A DNA stretch of 64,000 bases, taken from Trichoplax adhaerens (taxonomy: Eukaryota; Placozoa; Uniplacotomia; Trichoplacea; Trichoplacidae). Location of the stretch: NCBI RefSeq assembly GCF_000150275.1, contig NW_002060949.1, positions 1,361,836 through 1,425,835 on the forward strand. The letters run 5' to 3'. The notes below the pieces were generated by a model. It was not told where the DNA came from and ran no database searches. It saw only the letters and a program-made list of their open reading frames with translations. Positions 23,346-37,535 of this stretch are shown here, piece by piece. The translations under genes were made by a program, and so were the position numbers. Position 1 is the first letter of the stretch; every line of letters starts with the position of its first letter.

Positions 23346-24720
23346 TTGTTGTTTGTTTGTTTGTTGCCATTTCTGGTCTACAAGAGTAAAAGAATGAATC
23401 CAATTTTTCAATCATCATTTTATTCTATAGAATCAGAATCTACATGTCAGTCATCTTGACTTTGCTACCAAATCAATCAAGGTTAGTACTAACTCTCCTC
23501 AATAATAATGAATCCAAACGTCTACTCGATCGTGCTTACCGGTAAACATGATGATGATACCAACGTATTGCAATAGATGGATAGCAGCATAACAATAAAA
23601 GTAAAATGAATGCCAGACAGTGAACGATAAATACTATCTCTACAGTGACTGTAGTACTGAAATCAAGTATCAACCAATTAATTATCTTTCAATTAAACCT
23701 ACTTTATCAAATGGATCATCACCTTATGACAGTACGAGAAGTGAGATATACAACCAAACAGTCCAGCATCGACGTTCTCTGTACATACTTGCATACCTTA
23801 GACAATGAGCCATGTTCAACTTTTTGCAACAACGCCATTGCAGCTTAGTGTAGCGGTTGAAAATTTGCACTCTATTTGGAGCGATCATATCAACAAATAC
23901 AAATAAAATACTAATATTGTTAGTACTAATACAGATCGATGCCTTCACTCAATGGTCAATACTGTAATATAGGCGCTCGTGCTACGTTTTTCCTGAATTT
24001 TTATCCTGTAAATAGAGCATATACTATATAACGACTAGTAAAAAGGAATGATATTGGTAAACGATCCATTGGGAAGACAGTAACACACAAAATCTACTTA
24101 TCCTTATGTTATCTATTACAATAAATATTAAATAAAAAGTAGATTGCAGTATGGACAAGTTAGTATCTTTCCAGTAGCCTATTCGTTCTTAATAATATTA
24201 TCCTACCTACAAAAAGGTAGTAATCATTCCTTAAGTGGTCAAAAAATATCATCTATTATAACTAGAAGCGTAAATACTAAAATAACAAGTATACTGCAAA
24301 GAAGACAATTTGATATCTTTCATTAGTTTATTTCGCTTGAATGCTACTGTATCTGTAAGCAGACATGCAGTAATCATTTCTAAAGTCGTTCAATAAAAAG
24401 TATCAAGATTTTTGGTTGTACACAAGAATACCTTAACTTCAATGAAATCGATAAAGTAATACGCAATATCAACATAGCAATGCCAGTCTTGCTGTTTTAC
24501 TTACAGTATATTCAATATTGTATGCTGCAACAAGTATACATTACTAATTCTCAATGCTTGTAAACATTCACTCCAATTTTGTAGTTCATAGTCTCTAAAA
24601 GTTCTCACTATTTCTGGAATGAATTGACTCAAAGAGTACAAGCCATGATCATGCATGCAATTCATACGTACCAAATGTAACTGTATTAACTATTAACTAA
24701 AAGATTTGTTTGCTTTGATA
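23346..24720. other. upstream region of TAF2, no exon identified
   Basis: There is no recognised gene. The missing first 40 or so codons of TAF2 should lie here or further left, but I could not recognise their exon. Overlapping open frames on both strands near 23620-23950 look like chance. Confidence 0.45.
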
Positions 24721-27700
24721 GGCTCGAACACGAATGACAGTGATCCCTATCGACCCAAATCTAACAACTTTGGCCTTAAATTGTGATCGAAAGCAAATTG
24801 ATATCCTTAAAATGACAATGAATGACTTGATAACATCGTACACACTTACTGTACATGCATACTAATAGTTACAATCAATCTTACTATCGACTTGGTAAAC
24901 TACCTACAACATGGATGCGTTCAAATGAATAAATGATCGTCTGATAATGTAGCTTATTTTGTTAACTGATACCAACGTATTTTGCACGAGCTTTTAATTC
25001 AATTCTAATTTTTAAAAACTTTGTTAATGATAATTAATTCATATACATGGATATTACGTTCCAACCACTGCTTTCGTTACAGTAGTCCTTAACCGTGTTA
25101 TAAATATTACTTCTATAGAAATTAACAACTATAAAGCCGAATTTTCCTTTAATGATATTCCTGATGAACCTCCTGAAAGCCTTAGGTAAGTCGTTTTAAT
25201 GATAAAGGTATCTATTTTACAACCTTCAAACCTTTACTATGAAAAAATAATCTGAACCCCTTTAATATTAATTTCTTTCTGTTTGCACATTTTATACGCT
25301 AACTTATAAGAATTGGAACACTTTTATATATATCTAAAATTTTTGATTAAAAAATGTTAACCTTGAAGCCCGAGCATGCATCACTTTACCCATTGGTATT
25401 ATTCTCATTACCGGAACATTTACATTCATGGAGGGGAATTATCAATTAAAATACCAACTGAAGTATCAACCGGTAATACTTGTGACATCATCCTTATTAC
25501 CACAAAGTCAAAAAGATACATAGTATTATAGTATAGTAAGAAGTAAATGTACAGCTCTAAATTGATAGTGCTGGAAAAACGTTGAAAGTCAATAGTTGCA
25601 ATAGTTCTATTAGTAATTTGTAATTATTTCATCAGATGTATTTAATGATACAAATAGCACTATATTTCTACTCTTATTTTGCAGATTGCAAATCTTTTTC
25701 ATTGTCCATCGAATATCAAATAATTAATCCCAAAAGTGGGATACAGTTTGTTGTACCTAGTACAGATAACGAACATATTAAGGTAACGTTAACTATTGAA
25801 AGAATAAAATTTTTTCTTGTACTTTTTTTAGTATTACCTATAGAAATGATTTATTACTTATCTTATTTGAATATAGAAATCTTTCCATGCGTTTACTTGC
25901 GGACATTACAATTCTTCCCGGTTAGTAGTTCAATCGAATAAAAAATATACAGTGAGATAAAACATGCAGTCACTATGTTTATTAGATATAATTCTATCAC
26001 TCATTATCTTCTAGATTATGGTTTCCTTGTATGGATAATTACTGGAACCTTTGTACTTGGAGCCTATCGTTTAATGTTGATGCGACAATGATCGCAATTA
26101 GCAATGGAGAATTAGTAAAAAAGGTTTATCAATTGTATTTTGATGATAATTTAACAGTAGCTTGCAGTCAGACTTGCCTAATTTTTAGCACCCTTGTACC
26201 TAAAACATCTATAATTTTCAGATCATTGACGATGATGGAAAAAACGTCACGTTTCATTATAAACTTGATGTGCCAACCGCTGCACCAAATATTGGCTTCG
26301 CTATCGGGTAAATACCAATCATTCTATATCCTTAGTTAATCTTTTATGGCTAACTTTTTTACGGCATCATTAGACTGTTTCTTTAATATATTTCATTTTC
26401 AAATCCAATATGATGCAAATTTAAATGCCTCAATTTATAAATGCAGATATTTTGAAATATTCGTTGATCCGAAAATTCCTACAGTAACACATTTTTGCTT
26501 GCCTGGATTATTGCCAGTGCTGAAACATTCCGTTTCTTTATTTCATAAAGTATAGAACTATTTATTCTGTAATACTATTAATAAAAATTTCAATATTTGT
26601 TCATTCAATATTCATCTTTTCTTTTTGTACAAGGCATATGACCTATATCAAAGCATTCTTAGTGCTCGCTTTCCTTTTAAATCTTATAAGCAAGTATTTG
26701 TTAACGAAAGCTACAACAACTGCAGTACTTATTCATCGCTGTCAATTTTAAAGTAAGTTGATCGCAGCTTGAAGTAATCAGTATTAGTGATTACATATAA
26801 TTATTACTTCAAGGAAAAATTTACCTTTTTATGGTACCTTTTCTATTTTTAGTACTGGCTTACTTCATTCCGCGCGTATAATTGAACAACATCATCTGTC
26901 TCAGCACGTAATGGCCATTGCATTAGCTCAACAGTATTTTGGTTGTTTTGTAGGAATTGAAACATGGTACGATCTTAACACCAGCATTCTCCTTAAAATT
27001 GATTATTATACGAAAGCTATTAACTATAACTTTTCGTCATAGGAATGATTGGTGGCTTACGGCTGGAATCTCTGGTTATCTATCTGCAATCTTTATCAAG
27101 CGTAGATTTGGAACTAGTGAATACAAACACTATATTCATAAAGTAAATTTGGATTGTATTCCCCGAAATAGATAAATAATATTTGTAATAAATGAGGCAT
27201 TACAGTATACTGTAATGTATAAGAATGAATATGTTGCATTTTTATATCACGAAATAGGAAATGGAGGCTCTCTCGGAATACGAATTTGCTGGACCGCCTC
27301 TACCACCTCTTCATGTTGACGAAACTTTAACCCAAGTTCATACGGATATTTCGGTTGCTTATACTAACCAGCAGGATCGTATTCCAATCAATTACCATCC
27401 TTGCTTTACTTTCCCGACTCAATTAGAAATGTTTGAACGACGATCACAATTAATTATGAGAATGATAGAAATTAGAATTGGTCAGGAATCGTTATTACAG
27501 GTCACTAAGCTCAATCATTATAAGTATCTTTAAAATGTCATACAAAATGAAAAATTTAATAAATTTTTTCGCTAATCAATTCAGTCTCATTATTTATCGC
27601 ATTCGTAGGCATTCAATAAATTGCTTACTCTAGCCAATACTGGTGCAAAGCATCATTCGCATTCTAGTCAATGGGGAAATCTCTTAATTTCTACCAAACA

Positions 27701-30700
27701 TGTGAGTAACTTATATTGTTGATGAAAATAATAAATAAAACATGGCAATAAAACAAATATTAAACTTATTTCTGCAGTTCCTGAAAACGATACACTTAGT
27801 ATCCGGAAAAGACATCAAAGAATTTATCAATCAATGGGTGTATCCAGTTTTAAAATTATATATGTATATACATTATATACAGTACACTATTGTGTGAGCT
27901 CTTAATCAAAGTACTACCTAATACAGTTCAAAATTTTTAATTAAGAAGATAAATCAATCCAGTATGATCTTTAATAAATACACTTCCAGATGTCGCTCAG
28001 GTTTACCGCACTTTAAGGGATCCTTCAGCTTTAACAGAAAAAGAAATACGCTTGAATTGGAGCTAACAGAAAAGCAGGATAAAAGCCAGTTTGGCTTTTA
28101 TGTGGTAAACTTAAATTACGTTGTTTGGATAAATACGCTAAAATTTTGTATTTTGATTAAGAAGGGAAAGGAATTCAGTATAACTATCTTTTATTAATGA
28201 ATTTTTGTTAAGGGGCCGTTAACTATTTGTGTTCAAGAAGTAGATGGGTCTTATACTCATACCCTTCAAATTGAAGAATCTACATATCATTATGATATTT
28301 CTTGTCATTCCAAAAGCAAAAAGTTCGTAGCCAAATCCATGATTTCGTATCGTTGATATTGTAGGATTTAATCCTATGGATAGCTTTAATGCAACGTAGT
28401 TATTATACCATTTACTAAGTGAATTATACACAATGTACTTTGTTATATCATTAAAACAATTTAGAAATAAAAAGAAGAAGATACCTTTAAGCAATGGAGA
28501 CGAGACTGAAATTAACTTTAGTAGTGCAGAGTAAGTCTGCGTCCTAACTTTGAAAGTAGCATTTTTAATGTTTGTTCTCTATTTATTCATCATATTTTTG
28601 TTGCAGTTCCGATTCTCCAGTACTATGGGTTCGCATCGACCCAGATATGCATTGGCTAAGAAAAGTAACATTTGATCAGCCCGATTATATGTGGCAGTAT
28701 CAAATGAAATACGAGCGTGATTCTCTTGCCCAATATTTGGTATGTCTTAATGTTTCTTACTTTCTCTTTTACCAGTTTATCATACACTGTAATGCTGAAA
28801 TTAATACTGTGCTATTCGAACTTTAGGCAGTAAAAGCATTGGCAAAGTATGTGTCCGCTGATTCCGTCTGCTGTTTAACTGAAATAATAAACGATAGACA
28901 TATTTATTATCGCATACGAGTAGCTGCAATAAAGGCGTTGGCCAAGGTCAGTCAGTACATTATTTATATTACTACTATATCGGAATGCCAAGATACTTTT
29001 TTTAATGGCTGTAATTTTAATGTTCATTTACAATAATTTATATTTTCTGTTAGTGCGCAACTGAAACAGCTGGAGAATGGGCTTTACAACGTTGCTCTAT
29101 TGCTACAAGTCTCTTTAATATCTATAGAAAAATGTTTGGATCACGCTCCTGTCAGACTATCCCTCGATACAATGATTTCTCATATATGATCGGTTATTTT
29201 ATTCAGAAAGTAAGAAAGATTATACTTCTTATTGTTACGATTTTCATGGCACTTGATAGTTAAAAACGAATTTTGGGAATTATTGCAGGCTATACCTAAA
29301 GCGTTAGGTTCTATTCGCAACTCACATGGTAATTGCCCACGAGAAATACTGGACTTTATAATTGATTTAATTAAGTACAATGATAACTCTCAAAATGAGG
29401 TGAGATTAATTGGTTTCAACATATGTGTATTATAAAATTCTAAGTTGATATTGGATGCTCCAGGATACATGGAGATGATTAAAACGATTACGATATCTTA
29501 CCTTTTAGTACTCAGACAACTACTATATGAGTAGTCTAATTGATGCCTTGACCAGCGCTATCAGTCCAGCTACAACCATAACTGGAATCAGGTAAAGATT
29601 ACATACGCGTATATCTATTTGAATTACTTCGTAAGACGCTAATGAGTTATGATTGTACTTTTGCTTTATAGTGAATCTAATTATACATTATCGGAAGAAT
29701 CAAAGGTATTTGTCCTGCACTATTTTAGATCAGTTACCGTGCGGTAATAGCAAATATTCCATAACTGATAAATAATATGTTTTCTATTTGACCTACTTAA
29801 AGATCATATTACAAGAGGTAACTCATGCTTTGAATTACGAGAAAATTCTGGCTTCACATCGGAATTGTATAAGCGTGAGGTAAATAGAGTTTACGTACGC
29901 TAAACGTATACGCATACATTTTATCGTACGAGTTAGATCATATTTGATAAAGTCCTTGCTATAAAATTTTTTTAGTTGCATCAAAAATATTAGAATGTTA
30001 CAAAAAAAAGGACACATCCCTCCAAGAGCGGATGTCTTCAGAATGTATGCCAGGTACAGCAAAATTATACCATGCCAGATTTTGTACTTTAATGTATATT
30101 TTATGATTATCGAAATTTCCAAACCTATTTTTAAAACACGAACTTAGATATGGCTTCTTTCAAGATATTAGAGAAGCTGCCATTGATCAACTGGCTGATT
30201 TTATCAAAGGTCGTTATTTTGTGTGTTGTACCATGAGCGGACTTGTGTAAAATTATACACCTTGAGTAATATATTTTTTCTTTGAAATATAGTGGAATCT
30301 AGTGTCGCTGATTTACGATGGATTTTTAGTTTAATTGAAAAAGATCCCGTTCCGTTTATGAGGTATATTGCTCTGTTACTGTATTTGTTATATTTTGTAT
30401 ACCAGTTCTCTCAATGTATGAGTTATCCGTACCATTACAGGCATTATGCATTGCAAGCCATCATCAGGAGTGCACCATTTTCAAATTTGAAAAGGACTAC
30501 CTCTGCTTTAAATAATATTGAATTAATAGAGCGATTATGGACTCTTATTGGGTAAAGTGACTACCTGTACCTTTTCTTCAACTTACACTTTTCCTTTTTC
30601 GTTGCTGATATTCATGGTATCTGAAATAAAGTGCATTTGTACTGAAATATTAAATTGTTCTATTTTTCTTCAAGCTTTGATACCAAACATGACTGCAGGC

Positions 30701-31507
30701 TGCGATGTGATGCTATGGAGCTCTATACTGAATTATATGGTAGATCGACCCCAGATTGTATACCACCTATACTAAATAGTGTAAGTTTAAGACAATTCGA
30801 ATCCTTACAATAATATAATCCATCTCATTCGTGAACTTGTTCTATTATTGCAGCCTGGTGTCGTTATTGATTTGCAGAGAAGAACATCTCGTCCTAGTAT
30901 ATCTCCATCCATGGTATAATACTGTACTATAGCTGTAATATATATTAAGTAATGGTGTAGATATAAAAGTGCACCTGCATAGGCGTAAAATGTATCCGAT
31001 TTGCTATAATCATGGAATGTTAACATTTTTTCTTCGATAGTCGTTTGATGACATATCATTTAAAGTATCTAAGCCATCAACACCGCAAGCTGTAGCAAGT
31101 ACGTCTCTGCTTAGACGATTACCATGGTTACTTTGACCAGCTACTGAATTTAATATTTTACTCTTCTATACCTATAGCACCAATAGGTCTTAACAGCGAT
31201 GATGACGGAAGTAGTGTCGTATCCGGACAAGATGCATTGAAAGTAACAATTAAGGTAGGAATGATGCTTCTGGGTAATCACTACATTAAAGTTTACTCTG
31301 CTGATTTAGCATGACAAAGTCGATAACATATACTTCTATACCTAGCTGGGAGATAACACTTTTTCCGGAACAAGCACTGCGACCGAAAATATTAATCCTA
31401 TTGGTAAACGATCAAGTTCGGATGATGTTAAAAGCCATAAGAAACATAAACATAAACACAAAAAAAGTAGCAAACAATCGTCGCCATTTTCCAATCCACA
31501 ACACTGA
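24721..31507 (+). CDS. TAF2: TFIID subunit 2 (TAF2), 5' end incomplete
   Basis: TAF2 is a TFIID subunit that contacts the initiator region of core promoters in the nucleus. Exons read: 24721-~24845, 25119-25185, 25369-25472, 25685-25792, 25877-25920, 26015-26123, 26222-26307, 26447-26549, 26634-26752, 26853-26966, 27043-27142, 27258-27500, 27609-27701, 27778-27839, 27990-28104, 28213-28322, 28465-28530, 28607-28739, 28827-28946, 29054-29209, 29289-29399, 29509-29591, 29672-29705, 29803-29879, 29976-30053, 30148-30209, 30293-30362, 30441-30551, 30675-30780, 30854-30913, 31041-31098, 31178-31254 and 31346-31507. This gives about 1085 aa; human TAF2 is 1199. Diagnostic segments include [62 protein letters not shown] and a basic Lys/His tail (KKHKHKHKK). 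The M1-peptidase-like fold lacks HExxH, as in other TAF2. The first about 40 codons and the end of the first listed exon are unresolved. A candidate polyadenylation signal aataaa lies at 31674. Confidence 0.96.
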
Positions 31508-32194
31508 AAATGGAGTACGAAATTTTTATTTTGTATATTCAAACGAAGCCATGACTTTTTGACTAGAATATTGTCATTAAGTAGGCAATCGTAAACATCG
31601 ATTTAAGAACAAGATTAATTAATGTACAATTATTGATATACAGAATCTACATCACCGAAATTTGTTGATATTAAATAAATAAATTATAAATATGTACTAA
31701 TATTATCCTTGAAATCAGCTGTATGCCAGATTTTAAATGTGAATTGTATTGAGATAGGATAAGCAAGTATGGTCACGAGAATAGTATCTTTGCTCCGCGT
31801 TGTAGAACCTGTTATTCTAATAATATATACTATACAATATGTGAATTTAATAAAGTGAAAATCCGAACAAGAACTTAAATGTAGCTATATCTGATGACAT
31901 AGTTTGTGCACTTCGGTAAACAAAGTGATAGATCGTCATACGAGAGTAAGAATAACACTGCCGGATTTTGCATAAGTATGCTTTCGATATTTATATTTTA
32001 ATAACGTAATGGGGAACAATAACTCATCAAGTACAGGAATACATATAAATTCAATAGGAATGATTACACATTTATCAATTTTAATTGCCTATCTGCGGAA
32101 GTATTCCTGTTATAGCAATATGATATTGTAGGATTCTAGAAATAGAATTACGTGGGTGGCAGGTGCAAATCGGATACTGATATAATAATGGTGG
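31508..32194. other. convergent intergenic region
   Basis: This is 0.7 kb between the 3' ends of TAF2 (+) and BPNT2 (-). It holds their 3' UTRs, including an aataaa at 31674-31679 on the + strand. There is no gene. Confidence 0.7.
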
Positions 32195-35100
32195 CTAAAC
32201 AAGATCGAGTAGTCTTCCAGAAGCTGAGACAAATTTTTCATGGCTGTATTCGTTGATTGGTAATGATGCGACGATGCCACCATCGTGAACAGGAGTGTCA
32301 GCTTGGCTATAATCAATTTGGTTGCCACTAAAAGAAGTCATTTTACCACCTAAAGACCTTAAAATGGCATTACCTGCACAAATATCCCATTTTTTAATTT
32401 TAGTTGAATGGATATATAAATCAGCAATATTCTTTGCGATTGATAAGGTTTTATAACCAGCGCCGCCAGCGGGAGTAATACGAACGTCTTGACCAAATGT
32501 TGTTTTGATAATCGCATTTACTTTACCTGAAAGTAGAAGATAAAAGTACGTGTGTATTCGGTTAATGTTAAATAGATTTAGTTGTACTGTATTCTTATTC
32601 AAGGGTAAATAATCTACGTTTGTCTCCATATAACAAGATACAACATTAAATGTACTAGTTAGCTATTATAGTCAGTTTTCATACCAGCATGTGATCGTGA
32701 CACCGTTACGTCTAGTGGCGTTGATTTCCTTCCCAATTTAGCGTAACTGATTAGATCTTTTGACCGACCGTGCCCAATCCAAGCCCAAACCGTATTTGAT
32801 GTGAACGGATTATATATGACGCCAATAACAGGCTTCCCCTTGATGGCAACACAAACCATGACTGTTACAAATTGATGTAAATGTTCTATTGCCCAAGATT
32901 GGATTTATCAGCCATGGCATAAATAGAAGATTCGAATAGGAATAATAACGGAGTTAGCACAATGCAACTTATGGAAAAAACTGATAATCATCATTTACAG
33001 CATATCATTTACTATTGTACAGTATTGTCTAATAAAGCAAACTTTATTGTTAATATTATTTTAGCAGATTCAGTCCGTATACTATAGATGAGTGTATGCT
33101 GTAGTTAAAAAATGTATAAAAAATTATTGACCAATAGGTGGTAAGTTGAAACTTTCTAGATTTTAGCTTACGTTTACCTATATATTCATGAGTCGCATCT
33201 AAAGGATCAACCCATACTGTAACTAAATCTTTAGGCACCGCAAGAAACTGACTAGACAGATGAGCTAACTCAGGCCTATTCAAATTGGGATACTGAATTG
33301 AGTTAATTTTTTTAGCCAGTACTTTTGAGTCAAGTTGTTCTTCCGACACCACGCGTAATGAAGGCCAAACTATAGTTACGAAAGAATATCAGATAGTTAT
33401 ATTAAACCGTTATAAGAGCTGATCATTGCGAATATTTGATGTACTTAGGTTTAAGAAATACGATGATGGCAAATGAGGCCCAAAACGGACAATATTATAA
33501 AATGGAAGTATGAAAAGCGTTAAAAACTACTCGTAATTACCCTGTACTTGTACAATAAAGAATGAAAGTAGATAATAGAAATATCAAAGTGAATTTACTC
33601 ATATATCTAATCATAAAATAGAAACAATTAAAAAGATCTAATTTTTGATTTTTACAGTATTCTAAACGTTCATATCAATTACTATAGTAGCGAACAAACT
33701 TTTCGCTAGCCATAGGCTGATATAGAAAACATTAGGGTTATGCTACCAGTAGCACTGTAAGAGTGAGAATCTGACGGTCGTTCAATACCTAATTCAAAGA
33801 TACTAACTGATATTATTTACGTATTTATATGTTAGAATACTTTCATGAAAATGTTATTATAATTTTGAAAAAGCTAAAATATTAATATTGAATATGCTAT
33901 GGTTATGATGCCTGTGGTACAGGTAGCGTCAAAATCGAGCTGTAATTAAATATCAAATTCGAAGGTAATAACCGACGTTGTTTGCTTAATTATTAATTTT
34001 TCATGCATTAAAAATACTTTAATAATTTTAATAAACGTTGTTCTAATTTCTTGAGTATCTATAATGAGAGGATTCGTCGTTAATCGAATATCACTATTAT
34101 GCTATAGTTCAACAGAACTATGCATTCTATATAGCTGAAAGCTTGCTTCGTGTTAGATAAATAGATTGATAAAATAGATCTATTCTTCGTATAGAAACAA
34201 GTGTACTACGTACAGTATCTTTGTAGGACTGGAAAATTATGGCTATTGATGATTGCTTGATTTGTCTACCAAAGTATTAACTGTAAATTATCTTCAACTC
34301 GTACGTATGATAACTTGAATGCTACTATAAAACTTAGTCAATATAGGGGTACAGTCGAAAGTCGAAAGCTATACGTATTCTAGTTATGATAACAATTAAT
34401 TGATAGTGTATTAGTGCACTCCTTACAAAGTTGGCTACAGTAGAGTTAATGTAGTCACAAGGTAGTAGTGCTCAATAAACCTTACTACTTTTAAAGTAAT
34501 ATTTGAATGGTAGTTGTGATTCTTATTCAGGCAACTGCGCTGTAGATATCGTACATTAATTTTATAGTCATGTACAGTACGTCCACAGAGTTCTTTACAT
34601 TTCCTTATAGAAAGTCTATCCATACCTTTGAATATCAATAACAAACTAAGTTAATACTGCTAATACAGACTGTTCACATGGCGATAACAACGACGTCGTT
34701 AATGTTAGTATATTAATTGTATCCCATTAGCCGATCCCACACATTTAGTGAAAAGACTAACTTTGACATTGCTAAGCTACGAGTTGAGTCATTGTCAATG
34801 AATCACATTTCTGTTCTAATTCGGTAGATATAATTTTATACAACGTTGTAGATGTTCATCGGTATAAAATAGAGTGATGATGAATGTGATTTTCCGCTAT
34901 GACATTTATTTTCATTTCATTTTAACCCGATTAGATTACTGTATTGTTGGTGTGCAGCTTCCTTTTCAAAACTACTAGTATCGTGGCGCTACAGCTATCC
35001 ATGATAATGTATCAAGTTTGATATTACTCTTATTATTACACTACAGTTCAAATCAATCAGAATATACCCTTTTTGAGACCAGCGACAATCTCTTGATTGG

Positions 35101-35470
35101 ATTGTAGATCAGCATTCGTAACAACAGATTGATTGAGTTGGGTAACACTATTTTGTAGATAGATTTGGCGAACAGCTTGACCACCACGTTGGGCCACTTC
35201 AATGGAAGCGGATAATAGCTCACTAATTTCAATTAAATGATCTAATTTAACGAAAGGTTTATGCTCGGGTAATGGTTCTTCGTACTCTAATAGAAACCAA
35301 GAACGATTGATATAAATGTATTGATAAAGGAAACCGCTTATAATGGTTGAAACGATCAAGATGAGTAAAAGAGCTTGCCACCGTTTTAAACTGGCTAACC
35401 ATGATCGAAATCGAAATAGCTGTTGCAAGATTCTTCTCTTCCAATCGACAGTTTGAAAAATAATTTGCAT
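32195..35470 (-). CDS. BPNT2: Golgi-resident PAP phosphatase (BPNT2/IMPAD1)
   Basis: BPNT2 hydrolyses 3'-phosphoadenosine 5'-phosphate, the by-product of sulfotransferases, to AMP in the Golgi lumen. There are four exons (minus strand): 35470-35068, 33369-33178, 32885-32685 and 32526-32195, giving 375 aa (human 359). A single hydrophobic segment lies at about residues 31-54 after a basic N-terminus, which fits a type II Golgi membrane protein. The Li-sensitive, Mg-dependent phosphatase motifs are present: Asp121 (TNADLQSN), Glu144-Glu145 (VVSEE), WVDPLDATHEY (Asp189, Asp192) and KKWDICAGNAI (Asp313). SRSHAG and PAGGAGYK also match the family. I chose the ATG at 35470, which leaves a short cytosolic tail. 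An in-frame ATG at 35572 would add 34 residues without family likeness. It is divergent from HURP across 2.1 kb. Confidence 0.96.
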
Positions 35471-36185
35471 GTTTACTGGTGTTATTCTGTAGACATTCCC
35501 TTGTATTCTTAAGCTATATGTATTATTGATGCATGGATGGTAGAGAATTGTGTCACAGCTGAATGAAAACAAGCAAGTTTTGGAGTTGTTGGCCTGCCTT
35601 CAACTCGCTCCTTGCTTCTCCATGTAGTCACTTCGTCCTCTAGTCAAATATAGCATTATTCTCTAGTACAATTCCAACTGAAATGAACTCTTAACTATTA
35701 TCGTATTAATCGATCCAATAGCACAACTATCGCAACATGCCTATGGACGTATCCATAAAGGTTAGAAAAGGAAAAAATCAGGTTGGTTGCTTTCCAGTAT
35801 TGCAATATTCATTTATTACTTGACAGACCGGCTAAAGTGGCTATCAACAACTTTGTCGCCAATCTTTTCCCTTGGTGATACTAGAGTTCCTTCTTGATCA
35901 GACTGGACATTGGACAGTGGACACTTGATTCGGACGGTCGGACATCTTCTTCTAAAGGTTTCTATTGGTGCTGTACAATATGTAGTCTGTACGAAACGTC
36001 TTGCCTAAGCAGATGCTGGATTTTGTCGCTCGCTTTCTAGTACTATTACTACATAAGTTCTGCTTGAAAGCAGTTCTACTGTATAACGTCATTAATGCTT
36101 TTGAATTCATAGTACTGCAGTGATTAAGAAAAATAGACACACAAGATCCATTCTTACTCTACTGTAATAAATGATTTCAACATGA
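35471..36185. other. upstream region of BPNT2, non-coding
   Basis: No gene is seen. This is the left half of the 2.1 kb between the divergent BPNT2 and HURP starts and probably holds the BPNT2 promoter. There is no clear motif I can name. Confidence 0.5.
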
Positions 36186-36625
36186 TCGGGGTCTTCCTTG
36201 TTCTAGTAGAGTCTGGCCGTCCGAAGAGTATCCTTTCTTGTCCGTCCGGTCGTGGTTTGAATCAGTAACAGAGACACGCTATAGTGTACTGACCATCCAT
36301 AATTTAATATCATCGGGGTCTTCCTTGTTCTAGTAGAGTCTGGCCGTCCGAAGAGTATCCTTTCTTGTCTGTCCGATCGTGGTTTGAATCAGTGACAGAG
36401 ACACGCTATAGTGTACTGACCATCCATCATTCAATATTATCGGGGTCTTCCTTGTTCTAGTAGAGTCTGGCCGTCCGAAGAGTATCCCTTCTTGTCCGTC
36501 CGATCGTGGTTTGAATCAGTAACAGAGACACGCTATAGTGTACTGACCATCCATCATTCAAAATCATCGGGGTCTTCCTTGTTTTAGTGGAGTCTGGCCG
36601 TCCGAAGAGTATCCTTTCACCTACG
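36186..36625. repeat. tandem array, 127 bp unit, 3.5 copies
   Basis: Units start with tcggggtcttccttgttcta at 36186, 36313, 36440 and 36567, exactly 127 bases apart. They share gtctggccgtccgaagagta, tcgtggtttgaatcagt and acagagacacgctatagtg. The fourth copy ends after about 60 bases. Copies differ at only a few positions and are more G+C-rich than their surroundings. Confidence 0.95.
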
Positions 36626-37535
36626 GTGGCCCAGAACTGTCATGGGGCACTCGGTCACTGGCTGGACAATACAGTCCAGTACGGTACGGTACGGCACTGA
36701 GATCGCCCTTCAGTTATTCATCTCAATGCACCAATCAAAAGTTAGCTCCAATGGAATCAGCCAATTAGCAGCATCGGGGAAAATTTAAATTTGAAGCGAT
36801 CCAACCGGTAACAGATCGAGAACATGACGGTATCCGCTATGAGTGGAGACCCTATTTCATACAGTAGAGTAGATAAAAAACTCGTGTATGCGACATGACT
36901 CTATCGCTGACACTCATGATTCCTGGCTATACCTGTGTTGCAAGTGCTCTCAACAGTCCATAGTATTCCATATAACCTACTTTACCCATCAGCCGCTACT
37001 TAAAAGCCTTTGCAATCCACTCCAACTTAATATTGACTAGTTCATCTTGGTCGGCTTAATCACCCCATTTCTTCCTCTAAAGTTCAGGAATTAACCTTCT
37101 GACTTTCTTGATCAGGTTGTAAACGATTACCAAGAGCAGTAGCAGGCGTTCAATCCTTTCCACTTGAATTACAGGTAAAAAAATGGAATAATGATCGTAG
37201 GTCAAGTGTGGTAGTCATGGCGATATCAGTCGATTTACTTGTCAAAGATTTGAGGAATAGGATAGCGACGATTCCATTAGTTAAACTATCATCATGGAGA
37301 AGAAATGAACAAAATAGGATTCTAAAATATTCTGTTGTCATAGAAAAGTATTCAGTATCACAGCATAAGACGAGTAATCAATGAATACTTCATTTGTTGT
37401 ACTGTATACCTTTCTCAAAATCATGATTGGAAGGGAAGAAAGAGATCATTGACCAAGCTTGCTCTTCCATCTTCAACCTTGCATTCTATTGCAAATTAAT
37501 CCATTGCTTATCTTGTTTTCTTATAGTGAGACAAA
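36626..37535. other. upstream region of HURP
   Basis: No gene is accepted. There is a short tacgg repeat at about 36679-36693. The sequence just before 37536 reads as a pyrimidine-rich stretch ending in cttatag then tgagacaaa and the ATG, so the coding start may sit in a spliced exon after a 5' UTR intron. Confidence 0.45.

Noticed and set aside
23620-23948. Three overlapping open frames on both strands
   Set aside because: Mutually exclusive frames without splice signals or family likeness.
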